From Nocardia miyunensis NBRC 108239 (GTDB lineage: Bacteria > Actinomycetota > Actinomycetes > Mycobacteriales > Mycobacteriaceae): DNA of 64,000 nt. Of the stretch, positions 1-8,899 are shown piece after piece. Every line of letters begins with the position of its first letter. Positions within the stretch are counted from its first letter, which is position 1. Made by a program: the position numbers and the translations under genes. Below the pieces are notes generated by a model. It ran no database searches, had not been told where the DNA came from, and worked only from the letters and a program-made list of their open reading frames with translations. The DNA lies in assembly GCF_001613065.1 (NCBI RefSeq), contig NZ_BDBQ01000067.1, positions 1 through 64,000 of the forward strand, written 5' to 3'.

Positions 1-1460
1 ACCGCCGCGAGGCGTTCCCCGGCCAGGATCACCGCGCCGGGACTGCGCAGCAGCTCGCCCGGTGCGTCGAGATCGGCGGGACCGTCGCCGGTGCGCAGCG
101 CCTCGAGCAGATGCGGTTCCTGGCCGGGCACGGTGCGGATCAGCGTGCCCGCCATGCGTTCCAGGCCGCGCGAGGCGTACGCGGCGAGCGAATAGATCGG
201 CAGGCCGTGTTTACGTGCGGCTTTGCGCAGCCGCACGTACACCATCGGTGATTCCTCTTCGGGTTCGAATCCGGCCAGCAGCACCACCGGCGCGGTCTCG
301 AGCGCGGCGTAGTCCACGCGCACGCCCTGTCCGGCGATGCGGGCGGCCAGGAACTGCGTCTCCTCGGCCGAGTGGGCGCGGGCGCGGAAGTCGATATCGT
401 TGGTGCCCAACGCGATTCGCGCGAACTTCGAATACGCGTAGGCGTCCTCGAGGGTGCTGCGGCCGCCGACGAGCACACCGGCGCTACCGTGCGCGGAGGC
501 CAGTCCCTCCGCGGCGCGGGCCAGGGCCTCGGACCAGGACGCGGGAGCCAGGGTGCCGTCCCAGCCGCGCACCAGCGGTGTGGTGAGCCGGTCCGGCTCG
601 GTGGCGTAGGTGAACGCCCAGCGGCCCTTGTCGCAGTTCCACTCCTCGTTGACCTGCGGGTCGTCACCGGCCAGGCGGCGCAGCACGGTGCCGCGGCGGT
701 GGTCGGTGCGCTGGGCGCAGCCCGAGGCGCAGTGCTCGCACACCGCCGGACTGGACACCAGATCGAACGGGCGGGCACGGAATCGGTAGGTGCTGCCGGT
801 GAGCGCGCCGACCGGGCAGATCTGCACGGTGTTGCCGGAGAAGTAGGAGTCCAGCGGTTCACCGTCGGCGATGCCGATCTGTTGCAGCGCACCACGATCC
901 ATCAGATCGATGAACGGATCACCGGCCACCTGCTGGGAGAAGCGGGTGCAGCGCGCGCACAGCACGCATCGTTCGCGATCCAGCAGCACCGCGCTCGACA
1001 GCGGAATCGGTTTGGGGTAGGTGCGTTTGACGCCCTCGAACCGGGATTCGGCGCGTCCGGAGGACATGGCCTGGTTCTGTAGCGGGCATTCCCCGCCCTT
1101 GTCGCAGACCGGGCAGTCCAGCGGGTGGTTGATCAGCAGCAGCTCCATCACCCCCTCCTGCGATTTGCGCGCGACGGGGGAACTGAGCTGGGTGCGCACG
1201 ACCATGCCCTCGGTGACCGGAATCGTGCAGGACGCCACCGGTTTTCGCTGCCCCTCGACCTCCACCAGGCATTGCCGGCACGCGCCGACCGGATCCAGCA
1301 GCGGATGATCACAGAATCGGGGGATCTGGATGCCGACCAGTTCGGCCGCGCGGATCAGCAGTGTCCCGGCGGGCACGCTGACGGTGGCGTCGTCGATGGT
1401 CAGGCTCACCAGATCCGCGGGGGTGACCCCGCTGGTGTCGGTACGGACCGTGGCGGTCAT
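1..1460 (-). CDS. nuoG: NADH-quinone oxidoreductase subunit G (partial, C-terminus off window)
   Basis: This is the large iron-sulfur subunit of respiratory complex I, which passes electrons from NADH/FMN towards quinone. About 486 residues are visible from the ATG at 1460; the gene runs off the left edge. In order there is a 2Fe-2S ferredoxin domain (CDHPLLDPVGACRQC), a second cluster (CPVCDKGGEC), a 4Fe-4S pair (CVLCARC and later CPVGAL), an extra cluster motif (CEHCASGC), and the start of a molybdopterin-oxidoreductase-like domain. The start codon overlaps the nuoF stop as ATGA, so the two are translationally coupled. Assignment is firm; only the truncation by the window is notable. Confidence 0.97.
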   Translation of the reverse strand, partial: MTATVRTDTSGVTPADLVSLTIDDATVSVPAGTLLIRAAELVGIQIPRFCDHPLLDPVGACRQCLVEVEGQRKPVASCTIPVTEGMVVRTQLSSPVARKSQEGVMELLLINHPLDCPVCDKGGECPLQNQAMSSGRAESRFEGVKRTYPKPIPLSSAVLLDRERCVLCARCTRFSQQVAGDPFIDLMDRGALQQIGIADGEPLDSYFSGNTVQICPVGALTGSTYRFRARPFDLVSSPAVCEHCASGCAQRTDHRRGTVLRRLAGDDPQVNEEWNCDKGRWAFTYATEPDRLTTPLVRGWDGTLAPASWSEALARAAEGLASAHGSAGVLVGGRSTLEDAYAYSKFARIALGTNDIDFRARAHSAEETQFLAARIAGQGVRVDYAALETAPVVLLAGFEPEEESPMVYVRLRKAARKHGLPIYSLAAYASRGLERMAGTLIRTVPGQEPHLLEALRTGDGPADLDAPGELLRSPGAVILAGERLAA

Positions 1461-2797
1461 CGCGCGCCTCCTCGTTCGGCGATGGCGGGGTCGGCGGACG
1501 CCCACGCGGTGCTGCGGGCCGGGTCGAATGGGCACCCGCCGCCGCGCAGGTGGTCCTCGTATTCCTCGCGGAAGTACTTGAGGGAGGAGAAGATCGGGCT
1601 GGCCGCGCCGTCGCCGAGGGCGCAGAACGACTTGCCGTTGATGTTGTCCGCGACGTCCAGCAGCGTGTCCAGATCCGCGCCGGTGCCGTGGCCGGTCTCG
1701 ATGCGTTCGAGCAGTTGCACCAGCCAGTAGGTGCCCTCCCGGCAGGGCGTGCACTTGCCGCAGGATTCGTGCGCGTAGAACTCGGTCCAGCGCAGGACCG
1801 CACGCACCACGCAGGTGGTGTCGTCGAAGATCTGTAATGCCTTGGTGCCCAGCATGGATCCGGCCGCGGTGACGTTCTCGTAGTCCAGCGGCACATCCAG
1901 ATGCTCGGCGGTGAACAGCGGGGTGGACGATCCACCCGGCGTCCAGAATTTCAGGGTGTGCCCGGTGCGCACGCCCCCGGCGTGGCGGAGCAACTCGCGC
2001 AGCGTGACGCCCAGGGGCGCCTCGTACTGGCCGGGTCGAGTGACGTGCCCGGACAGCGAGTACAGCGTGAATCCGGGGGAACGCTCCGAGCCCATCGTGC
2101 GGAACCAGTCCACGCCGTTGCGGATGATCGAGGGCACGCTGGCGATGGATTCGACGTTGTTGACCACGGTCGGGCAGGCGTACAGGCCCGCGACGGCCGG
2201 GAACGGCGGGCGTAGCCGGGGCTGGCCGCGGCGGCCCTCGAGCGAGTCCAGCAGCGCGGTCTCCTCACCGCAGATGTACGCGCCCGCACCGGCGTGCACG
2301 ATCAGGTCCAGGTCGTAGCCCGAGCCGAGGATGTCCTGTCCGAGATAGCCCGCGGCATAGGCTTCGGCGACCGCGACCTGCAACCGCCGCAGCACCGGCA
2401 CGACCTCGCCGCGCACGTAGATGAACGCCTGCGCCGCGCGGATCGCGTACGCCGCGATGATCACCCCCTCGACCAGCGTGTGCGGGGTGGCCAGCATGAG
2501 CGGAATGTCCTTGCAGGTGCCGGGTTCGGACTCGTCGGCGTTGACGACCAGGTAGTGGGGTTTGGTCGTGCCGTCGGGGCCGGGGCCCTGCGGGATGAAT
2601 CCCCATTTCATGCCGGTGGGGAAGCCCGCGCCGCCGCGTCCGCGCAACCCGGAATCCTTGACGGTGGCGATGACCTCGTCCGGTTGCATGCGCAGCGCAT
2701 CGGACAGGGCGCGGTAGCCGTCGTGGCGGCGGTAGGCGCCCATCGTCCAGGACTGCGGTTCGTCCCAGTAGCGGGTCAGAACAGGTGCCAGGCTCAC
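1457..2797 (-). CDS. nuoF: NADH-quinone oxidoreductase subunit F (NADH/FMN-binding)
   Basis: This 446-residue subunit binds NADH and FMN and is the electron entry point of complex I. It shows the glycine-rich FMN/NADH motif GLRGRGGAGFPTG near residue 50, the YICGEETALLDSLEG segment around residue 175, and the 4Fe-4S motif CGKCTPCREGTYW followed by a distant Cys. The start is GTG at 2797, overlapping the nuoE stop (GTGA). It sits between nuoE and nuoG as in other actinobacterial nuo operons. Length is normal for the family and no key residue is missing. Confidence 0.97.
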   Translation of the reverse strand: MSLAPVLTRYWDEPQSWTMGAYRRHDGYRALSDALRMQPDEVIATVKDSGLRGRGGAGFPTGMKWGFIPQGPGPDGTTKPHYLVVNADESEPGTCKDIPLMLATPHTLVEGVIIAAYAIRAAQAFIYVRGEVVPVLRRLQVAVAEAYAAGYLGQDILGSGYDLDLIVHAGAGAYICGEETALLDSLEGRRGQPRLRPPFPAVAGLYACPTVVNNVESIASVPSIIRNGVDWFRTMGSERSPGFTLYSLSGHVTRPGQYEAPLGVTLRELLRHAGGVRTGHTLKFWTPGGSSTPLFTAEHLDVPLDYENVTAAGSMLGTKALQIFDDTTCVVRAVLRWTEFYAHESCGKCTPCREGTYWLVQLLERIETGHGTGADLDTLLDVADNINGKSFCALGDGAASPIFSSLKYFREEYEDHLRGGGCPFDPARSTAWASADPAIAERGGAR

Positions 2798-3528
2798 CGG
2801 TCGCTCCCGTCGGCGGCATTCGAATCATATTGGGGCAGAGTTGGTTCGGCTACCTCGGCAATGCGCGCGACGCGCAGTCCGGCGAGCGTGGGCGCACCCG
2901 GTTCGCCGGCGTTGACCCCGGGGCGCTCATCCGGGAATCCGGCCAGCACCCGCGCGGTCTCGCGGAACGTGCACACCGGCAGGGCGCTGCGGGTGCCGGT
3001 GACCGGTCGGCCGCTGCGCAGCGAATCCGTCAGGGCGCGTGCGGATTCGGGGGTCTGGTTGTCGAAGAACTCCCAGTTGACCGTCAGCACCGGTGCGTAA
3101 TCGCAGGCGGCGTTGCATTCGATGTGCTCGAGGGTGATGCTGCCGTCCGGGGTGGTCTCGCCGTGCTCGACGCCCAGATGCTCCTTCAGCGTCGCGAAGA
3201 TCTCGTCGCCGCCCAGCACCGCGCACAGGGTATTGGTGCACACCCCGACGTGATAGTCCCCGGTCGGGGTGCTGCGGTACATCGAATAGAAGGTGGCGAC
3301 CGCGGTCACCTCGGCATCGGTCAGGCCCAATTGCTCTGCACAGAAACCGATTCCGGTGCCCGAGACGTATCCCTCCACGCTCTGCACCAGATGCAGCAGC
3401 GGCAGCAGCGCCGAACGGGACTGCGGATAGCAGTCCAGGATCCGCTCGGCGTCCGCGGCCAGGCGGTCGTGCACCTCGGCCGGATACGGGATGGGCCGGG
3501 TGGTCAGCTTCAACATGATCTGCGTCAT
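2794..3528 (-). CDS. nuoE: NADH-quinone oxidoreductase subunit E
   Basis: This 244-residue thioredoxin-fold 2Fe-2S subunit (24-kDa type) belongs to the NADH dehydrogenase module. Cluster ligands are seen as CTNTLC and, about 40 residues on, CNAAC. The N-terminal helical bundle (YPQSRSALLPLLHLVQ) is typical. The ATG at 3528 overlaps the nuoD stop (ATGA); longer upstream starts would run into nuoD, so this start is preferred. The C-terminal ~80 residues after the second cluster motif are an actinobacterial-style extension rich in Pro and Arg, with no recognisable domain. Confidence 0.96.
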   Translation of the reverse strand: MTQIMLKLTTRPIPYPAEVHDRLAADAERILDCYPQSRSALLPLLHLVQSVEGYVSGTGIGFCAEQLGLTDAEVTAVATFYSMYRSTPTGDYHVGVCTNTLCAVLGGDEIFATLKEHLGVEHGETTPDGSITLEHIECNAACDYAPVLTVNWEFFDNQTPESARALTDSLRSGRPVTGTRSALPVCTFRETARVLAGFPDERPGVNAGEPGAPTLAGLRVARIAEVAEPTLPQYDSNAADGSDR

Positions 3529-4847
3529 CGGTCGACACCACCCATCACCGGGTCGATACTCGCCACGGACGCGATGACGTCGGCGACCATGCCGCCCTCG
3601 CACATCGCGGCCACGGCTTGCAGATTCGTGAACGAGGGATCACGGAAGTGCACCCGGTACGGGCGGGTGCCGCCGTCGCTGACCATGTGCACACCCAGTT
3701 CGCCGCGCGGGGATTCGACCGCGCAGTACACCTGGCCGGGCGGCACCCGCATCCCCTCGGTGACGAGTTTGAAGTGGTGGATCAGCGCCTCCATGGAGGT
3801 GCCCATGATGGTGCCGATGTGCTCGGGGGAGTTGCCCAGGCCGTCCGGGCCCAGGGCCAGGTCCGCGGGCCAGGCGATCTTCTTGTCCTCCACCATGATC
3901 GGGCCGGGCCGGAGTCTGTCCAGGCACTGTTCGACGATCTTCAGCGATTCGCGCATCTCGTTGACGCGAATGAGGTAGCGGCCGTAACAGTCGCTGCCGG
4001 TGTCGGTCATGACGTCGAACTCGTAGTTCTCGTATCCGCAGTACGGTTGGGATTTACGCAGATCGTGCGGCAGGCCCGTGGCGCGCAGGACCGGGCCGGT
4101 GATGCCCAGGGCCATGCACCCGGCCAGATCCAGATAGCCGACGTCGCGGGTGCGGGCCTTCCAGATGGGATTCTGGTTCAGCAGCAGTTCCATATCGCGC
4201 AGGCGTTTGGGCATGAGCGCCAACAGATCCCGGATCTTGGCCACCCCGTCCTCGGGCAGATCCTGGGCCAGGCCGCCCGGGCGGATGTAGGCGTGGTTCA
4301 TCCGCAGGCCGGTGACGGACTCGAAGATGTCCAGGATCAGTTCGCGTTCGCGGAATCCGAACAGCATCGGAGTCAGCGCACCCAGTTCCATACCGCCGGT
4401 GGCCAAGGCCACCAGATGTGAGGAGATCCGGTTGAGCTCCATCAACATCACCCGAATCACGTTGACGCGCTCGGGAATCGCCTCGGTGATGCCGAGCAGT
4501 TTCTCCACCGCGAGGCAGTAGGCGGTCTCGTTGAAGAACGGCGAGAGGTAGTCCATCCGGGTGACGAAGGTGACCCCCTGCACCCAGCTGCGGAACTCGA
4601 GGCTCTTCTCGATGCCGGTGTGCAGGTAGCCGATGCCGCAGCGGGCCTCGGTGACGGTCTCGCCCTCGATCTCCAGGATCAGCCGCAGCACACCGTGGGT
4701 GGAGGGATGCTGCGGGCCCATGTTGACCACGATGCGTTCCTCGGCCGCGCCGTCGAGGGCCTCGCGCACATCGTCCCAGTCCTGTCCGACGACGGTGACG
4801 GTGGTTTCTCCCGGCTGCTGCTCGCGCCGGGTATCGATCTCGCTCAT
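3525..4847 (-). CDS. nuoD: NADH-quinone oxidoreductase subunit D
   Basis: This 440-residue 49-kDa-type subunit forms the quinone-binding cavity together with NuoB. Family hallmarks are visible: MGPQHPSTHGVLRL near residue 40, a GYLHTGIEKS segment, RMDYLSPFFNE, and a C-terminal PRGELGVHMVSDGG region related to NiFe hydrogenase large subunits. The ATG at 4847 shares one base with the nuoC stop (TGATG). A long open extension upstream in the same frame lies inside nuoC and is rejected. Confidence 0.97.
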   Translation of the reverse strand: MSEIDTRREQQPGETTVTVVGQDWDDVREALDGAAEERIVVNMGPQHPSTHGVLRLILEIEGETVTEARCGIGYLHTGIEKSLEFRSWVQGVTFVTRMDYLSPFFNETAYCLAVEKLLGITEAIPERVNVIRVMLMELNRISSHLVALATGGMELGALTPMLFGFRERELILDIFESVTGLRMNHAYIRPGGLAQDLPEDGVAKIRDLLALMPKRLRDMELLLNQNPIWKARTRDVGYLDLAGCMALGITGPVLRATGLPHDLRKSQPYCGYENYEFDVMTDTGSDCYGRYLIRVNEMRESLKIVEQCLDRLRPGPIMVEDKKIAWPADLALGPDGLGNSPEHIGTIMGTSMEALIHHFKLVTEGMRVPPGQVYCAVESPRGELGVHMVSDGGTRPYRVHFRDPSFTNLQAVAAMCEGGMVADVIASVASIDPVMGGVDR

Positions 4848-5623
4848 CAGTTGTACGTCCTCCGCTCGTCGGGCGGCGGAATGCGCGCGCCCTTGTACTC
4901 GACCGGGATCCCGCCGAGCGGGTAGTCCTTGCGCTGGGGGTGTCCGTGCCAGTCGTCGGGCATCTCGATCCGGGTCAGCGAGGGGTGGCCGTCGAACAGG
5001 ATGCCGAAGAAGTCGTAGGTCTCCCGCTCGTGCCAGTCGGTGGTGGGATACACCGAATACAGCGAGGGGATGTGCGGATCGGCGTCGGGTGCGGCGGCCT
5101 CTACGCGCAGCCGCCGGTTGTGGGTGATCGACACCAGGTGGTACACCGCGTGCAGCTCGCGCTCGGCGTCGTCGGGATAGTGTGCCCCGCTCACGCCCAG
5201 GCACAGCTCGAAACGCAGCGGTTGCGCATCGCGCAGGGTGCGCGCGACGGTGAGCAGCTGATCGCGGCGAACGTGCAGGGTCAGCTCGTCGCGGAACACC
5301 ACGATCTTCTCGATCGCGGCGGCGAAACCCTCGTCGGACAACGCTTTTCGCAGCTGGTCGACCAGGTCGTCGAAGTAGCCGCCGTAGGGCGGGGGTGTGC
5401 TGCCGGGCAGGCTCAGGGTGCGGATCAGGCCGCCGTAGCCGGAGGTGTCACCGCTGCCGGTGACACCGAACATGCCCCGCCGCACGCCGATCACCTCCTC
5501 GCCGGCGGGCCCGGGCTCGCCCGAGGACGCCGGGTTGGCATCGGATCGTTCTGCGCCGGAAGGGTTTTCGTTCACCGCGGCCTCCGGTGGACTCTCGCCG
5601 GCGCCGGGGGAGTCGAATGTCAT
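4847..5623 (-). CDS. nuoC: NADH-quinone oxidoreductase subunit C
   Basis: This 258-residue 30-kDa-type subunit is part of the peripheral arm connecting the NADH module to the quinone module. The core carries the signature HEREXXDFFGI (HERETYDFFGILFDGHP) and PDDWHGHPQRKDYPLGG, which identify it securely. The first ~70 residues are a low-complexity acidic/Pro-Ser leader (from MTFDSPGAGES), longer than in enteric NuoC but common in actinobacteria. The start ATG overlaps the nuoB stop (ATGA). Confidence 0.96.
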   Translation of the reverse strand: MTFDSPGAGESPPEAAVNENPSGAERSDANPASSGEPGPAGEEVIGVRRGMFGVTGSGDTSGYGGLIRTLSLPGSTPPPYGGYFDDLVDQLRKALSDEGFAAAIEKIVVFRDELTLHVRRDQLLTVARTLRDAQPLRFELCLGVSGAHYPDDAERELHAVYHLVSITHNRRLRVEAAAPDADPHIPSLYSVYPTTDWHERETYDFFGILFDGHPSLTRIEMPDDWHGHPQRKDYPLGGIPVEYKGARIPPPDERRTYN

Positions 5624-6174
5624 CGCAGCAGCCCCTTCAGTTGGATGGTCGGGGTGACCGCCAGGGCGGCGGCCTCGGCGGCGCGCACGGCCTCCTCGCG
5701 GTTGACCCCGAGGGGCATGTGCTGGATCTTCTCGTGCAGCGTGAGGATCGCGTGCAGGAGCATCTCCGGGCGCGGCGGGCAGCCGGGCAGGTAGATGTCC
5801 ACGGGCACCACATGGTCCACGCCCTGTACCACCGCGTAGTTGTTGAACATCCCGCCCGAGGAGGCGCACACGCCCATGGCCAGCACCCATTTGGGTTCGG
5901 TCATCTGGTCGTACACCTGACGCAGGACCGGGGCCATCTTCTGGCTGACGCGCCCGGCGACGATCATCAGATCAGCCTGCCGGGGGGAGGCGCGGAAGAC
6001 CTCCATGCCGAATCGGGCGCTGTCGAACCTGCCCGCGCCGGTGGCCATCATCTCGATCGCGCAGCAGGCCAGACCGAACGTCGCGGGCCACAGCGAGCCC
6101 TTGCGCAGGTATCCGGCGAACTGTTCGACCGTGCTCAGCAGGAATCCGCTGGGCAGTTTCTCTTCCAGACCCAT
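5620..6174 (-). CDS. nuoB: NADH-quinone oxidoreductase subunit B
   Basis: This 184-residue PSST-type subunit carries cluster N2, the last iron-sulfur centre before quinone. The four ligand cysteines are C37 and C38 (GLACCAIEMM), C103 (GVCASSGGMF) and C132 (LPGCPPRPE). ATG at 6174 was chosen because MGLEEKLPSG matches the family N-terminus; the longer in-frame extension crosses the nuoA-nuoB gap. Unlike the rest of the operon, which overlaps by 1-4 bases, this gene is separated from nuoA by about 128 bases containing a strong hairpin. Confidence 0.97.
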   Translation of the reverse strand: MGLEEKLPSGFLLSTVEQFAGYLRKGSLWPATFGLACCAIEMMATGAGRFDSARFGMEVFRASPRQADLMIVAGRVSQKMAPVLRQVYDQMTEPKWVLAMGVCASSGGMFNNYAVVQGVDHVVPVDIYLPGCPPRPEMLLHAILTLHEKIQHMPLGVNREEAVRAAEAAALAVTPTIQLKGLLR

Positions 6175-6273
6175 CTCGGACCGACTCGCTTCCGTCCTCG
6201 AAACCCTCGCTCCGGTGCGGACCGGAGGGCGGGTTTGCCGTTCCGTGTGCTTATTCGGGGTTCTCGTTGGTGT

Positions 6274-6297
6274 GCGCCCCCGCGGTTGCGGGGGCGC
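6274..6297 (-). terminator. Strong hairpin in the nuoA-nuoB gap
   Basis: GCGCCCCCGC and GCGGGGGCGC form a perfect 10-bp stem with a GGTT (plus-strand) loop, starting six bases after the nuoA stop codon. No T-run follows on either strand. It could act as an attenuator, a partial terminator or an mRNA-stabilising element separating nuoA from nuoB to nuoG. The hairpin is seen directly; its role is inferred. Confidence 0.6.
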
Positions 6298-6302
6298 GGG
6301 GT

Positions 6303-6683
6303 TCAGTCCCAGCTCAGGCCGCCGCGCCGCCATTCGTAGGCGTAGGCGATGGAGACGTTGACGATGAACAGCGCCATCGCGGCCAGGCCGAACAGGCCCA
6401 GTGCGTCGAAGTGGACCGCCCACGGATACAGGAACACGATCTCGATGTCGAAGATGATGAACAGCATCGCGGTCAGGTAGTACTTGACTGGAAAACGTTG
6501 TCCGGCAGCGTTTCCCGGACCTCCGGCGACGGCGTGGGGTGTCGGTTCGATACCACACTCGTAGGCTTCGAGTTTGGCCCGATTGCGGCGTTTGGGCCCG
6601 ATGAGGGCGGCCAGCAGGAGCGACCCCACCGCGAACGCCGCGGCGATCGCGCCGAGAACGAGTGTGGGAACTTCATTATTCAC
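6303..6683 (-). CDS. nuoA: NADH-quinone oxidoreductase subunit A
   Basis: This 126-residue membrane subunit with three predicted helices opens the nuo operon. It has the family motifs YECGIEP near residue 40, FPVKYYLTAMLFIIFDIE, and an acidic/aromatic final helix. The start is GTG at 6683 with an AAGGGG ribosome site about ten bases upstream. It is the first gene of the minus-strand operon; the preceding 300 bases must hold its promoter. Confidence 0.96.
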   Translation of the reverse strand: MNNEVPTLVLGAIAAAFAVGSLLLAALIGPKRRNRAKLEAYECGIEPTPHAVAGGPGNAAGQRFPVKYYLTAMLFIIFDIEIVFLYPWAVHFDALGLFGLAAMALFIVNVSIAYAYEWRRGGLSWD

Positions 6684-7000
6684 AACTGCACAACCCCTTC
6701 TCCGTGTCCTCGGACGGCAGCAGCCGAGGCGGGGCTGACATCGTCGTCTGCCGGGCCAGTCTCGCCCCTAGGGCGCGCTCGGCCAGGAGCGCGGACGGGT
6801 AAGGGACCTGACGGGGCGGGGTACTCATACCAGCGCCCGCACTCGTGTGAGCTACAGCACAGCCTACAACCGATCCTTCTCAATGCCTGCGGATTGACAG
6901 CCGTGTTTGATCGAATTCAGAACTGTCACTTATGACCGAAACGGCGTAATGACCGGATTCGTCACGTCCGGAATCCGGCTCCTGGCGCATCCCGGACACG
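6684..7000 (-). promoter_or_regulatory. Leader/promoter region of the nuo operon
   Basis: About 320 bases lie between nuoA and the terminator of the upstream response-regulator gene, with no convincing coding frame on either strand. The part near 6860-6960 is less GC-rich than its surroundings and is the likeliest promoter zone for nuoA (minus strand). I could not assign -35/-10 boxes with confidence. Confidence 0.4.
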
Positions 7001-7035
7001 CCGAACGCCCGGCTCCGCGGGAGCCGGGCGTTCGG
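7001..7035 (-). terminator. Perfect 15-bp hairpin terminator
   Basis: The arms 7001-7015 and 7021-7035 are exactly complementary (CCGAACGCCCGGCTC against its reverse complement) with a 5-base loop. It stands 23 bases after the stop of the response-regulator gene. The lack of a T-tract is usual for actinobacterial intrinsic terminators. It should insulate that gene from the nuo promoter. Confidence 0.8.
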
Positions 7036-7058
7036 GGAGAACCGGGTTTGCGGTGCGT

Positions 7059-7478
7059 TCAGGCGGCTTCGGAATCGCGCAGCAGGCCGACCACGGCCTC
7101 GGTGAGCCGGAACGGGTCGATCGGATGCGGGACCGCGGCCTCGGCGCGGGACCAGTTCGCCAGCCAGGCGTCGTCGGGGCGGCCGGTGAGCACGAGGATC
7201 GGCGGACAGTCGTCGACCTCATCCTTGAGCTGCTTGGCCACGCCCAGCCCGCCGGTGGGTGCGGCCTCGCCGTCGAGGATGGCCAGATCGATGCCACCGG
7301 CGTCGAGCCGGTCGATGACCACCGGGGCGGTGGCCACCTCGAGGTACTCGAGCGGTGGCAGATCCGGGTGCGGACGCCGCCCCAGAGCCAGCATCACCTG
7401 GCGGCGAGTGTCGGAATCGCTGCTGTACACGAGAACCCGCAGCACCGCGGGACGGTTCGCTTCGGCCACGTTCGGCAT
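7059..7478 (-). CDS. Response-regulator-like protein upstream of nuo (Rv3143-type)
   Basis: This 139-residue single receiver-like domain has no output domain. It begins MPNVAEANRP and contains LRVLVYSSDSDTRRQVMLALG (β1 region), IDLAILDGEAAPTGG (phospho-acceptor Asp region) and PPILVLTGRPDDAW. In M. tuberculosis the single-domain regulator Rv3143 lies just upstream of nuoA, so position and fold both fit an orthologue. The ATG at 7478 is preferred over a longer start because the core begins right after it. The acidic pocket after β1 appears reduced (SSDSD), so true phosphorylation is uncertain. Confidence 0.8.
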   Translation of the reverse strand: MPNVAEANRPAVLRVLVYSSDSDTRRQVMLALGRRPHPDLPPLEYLEVATAPVVIDRLDAGGIDLAILDGEAAPTGGLGVAKQLKDEVDDCPPILVLTGRPDDAWLANWSRAEAAVPHPIDPFRLTEAVVGLLRDSEAA

Positions 7479-7611
7479 GGTACGTCCGCGCACCGACCCG
7501 GCGTGGCAGGTTCGCCGCACTCGGTGGGTCACGGTATGAATCCGTGCTGGTCATCGGGGACGAAACGCGAGATCCTGAGTACCGGGAACATGCGACGAGG
7601 CGGTGGATGCC

Positions 7612-8040
7612 ATGCGAATTTCCGAGGTTCTACGCAAGAAGGGCGCCGAGGTGGTCACGATCGGGCCGCAGGCCACGGTCCGGGAGCTGCTGGGGGTGCT
7701 GGCCGAGCACAATGTCGGGGCGGTGGTGGTCTCGGGAGACGGGCTGGCGCTGGACGGCATCGTCTCCGAGCGCGATGTCGTGCGGCGCCTGCACCGGATG
7801 GGTGCCCAGCTGCTCGACCGGCCGGTCGCGGACATCATGACGATGGTCGTGCACACCTGCTCGCCGGAAGATCGGGTGGAGAGTCTGCGCCCGACGATGA
7901 CCGAACATCGCATCCGTCATCTGCCGGTGGTGCAGAACGGGCGGATGGTGGGGATCGTGAGCATCGGCGACGTGGTCAAGAACGCCATCTCCGAACTGCA
8001 GACCGAGCGCGAGCATCTGGAGCAGTACCTACAGGGGTGA
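7612..8040 (+). CDS. CBS-pair protein
   Basis: This 142-residue protein consists only of two CBS domains (roughly residues 8-65 and 75-135), a fold that usually binds adenosyl ligands and senses energy state. Typical segments are VGAVVVSGDG, GIVSERDVVRRLH, RIRHLPVVQNGRMVGIVSIGD and VKNAISELQTE. Related small actinobacterial proteins start MRI.EVLR.KGA, so the ATG at 7612 is chosen over the in-frame ATG nine bases earlier. It is divergent from the response-regulator gene and followed by a strong hairpin, so it is probably monocistronic. The ligand is unknown. Confidence 0.85.
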   Translation: MRISEVLRKKGAEVVTIGPQATVRELLGVLAEHNVGAVVVSGDGLALDGIVSERDVVRRLHRMGAQLLDRPVADIMTMVVHTCSPEDRVESLRPTMTEHRIRHLPVVQNGRMVGIVSIGDVVKNAISELQTEREHLEQYLQG

Positions 8041-8085
8041 AACGCGCGGGATACGTTGTGCGGCAACGTGGTCGGGGGACCGCGC

Positions 8086-8128
8086 CGATCGGGGATCCCG
8101 GCCGTCGACCGGCGGGGATCCCCGATCG
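8086..8128 (+). terminator. Long hairpin terminator between convergent genes
   Basis: The arms 8086-8099 and 8115-8128 (CGATCGGGGATCCC and its reverse complement) give a 14-bp perfect stem with an additional GC-rich apical loop. It lies 45 bases after the CBS gene and just past the end of a small minus-strand frame, so it could serve both directions. Confidence 0.8.
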
Positions 8129-8133
8129 AGAAC

Positions 8134-8292
8134 TCACCTGCCCCAGGCGTGCAGCAGGTAGGTGACGTTGGACATGATCGAGGTCACCGTGTTGGTGAGG
8201 TTGAGCGCGGCCGAGCCGAAGTCGAGCAGGGACATCGAGTTGATTCCGTTCGTCGAGAGCACTGTCGAATCGACGGTAAGTGCGGGCGACAT
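8134..8292 (-). CDS. Possible 52-residue small protein
   Basis: A short frame begins MSPALTVDSTVLSTNG and ends HAWGR. The central part (SLLDFGSAALNLTNTVTSIM) is amphipathic to hydrophobic and could be a membrane or assembly helix. A GGGGAT purine run sits close to the ATG. It ends just before a strong two-way hairpin, which gives it the outline of a real transcription unit. I do not recognise a family. Evidence is frame, position and composition only. Confidence 0.4.
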   Translation of the reverse strand: MSPALTVDSTVLSTNGINSMSLLDFGSAALNLTNTVTSIMSNVTYLLHAWGR

Positions 8293-8899
8293 ATCCCCGC
8301 AAACCCGGGTGGCTCACCGGCGGGCTGCCGGTGATGCCGTGCGCCGCAGCCGATGTGCGGCGGGCGGCGCGGCGGACGAATTCGAAGGCTGGACAGGCTC
8401 ACGGCGAACTCGGCGAATAATCGGCGGCGCAATGTGCCGAGTCGGCGGTGTGTGCCCCGGATCAATCGCCGTGGAGAATTTCATTGATTCGTAACAGCGA
8501 AATGGCAACGCGTGAGGGGAATTCGAGGCAGAATTCCGGTGGGCGATTCGCCGACATCAGGCTCGCGGTCGATGCACCGCTGATCGGGTGGGGTCCGGGA
8601 TGCGCCGAAACCCTCGGACCTCACCACCCGAAACGGCGCCGCGACCTGAATACTCACTCCTGACGCCGTGGCCGGAAAATTACAGTCGAAAAAGGCAATT
8701 CACGGCAATCCGACCGGTCTGAACCTGATCAGATGAGCGAATTTCCGGTAGGTGCGCACGAATGTGGTTGCCGCCCGCGGACGTTCGAGCTCGCGCGCGC
8801 GAGCCGGACCGATCGATGCCGTCGTCACCGCGCGTATTAGGGTCTGTGGCGCACCGCTACGACGGTCGGTATACCCGGCCCTGGTCCGAAGGAAACTCT
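8293..8899. other. 607-base intergenic region without a recognised gene
   Basis: The frames here show no convincing codon bias, ribosome site or motif. The segment 8480-8740 is AT-richer than the surrounding DNA and may hold promoters for the lipoprotein gene (plus) and for the small frame (minus). No repeat or RNA structure was recognised. Confidence 0.4.
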
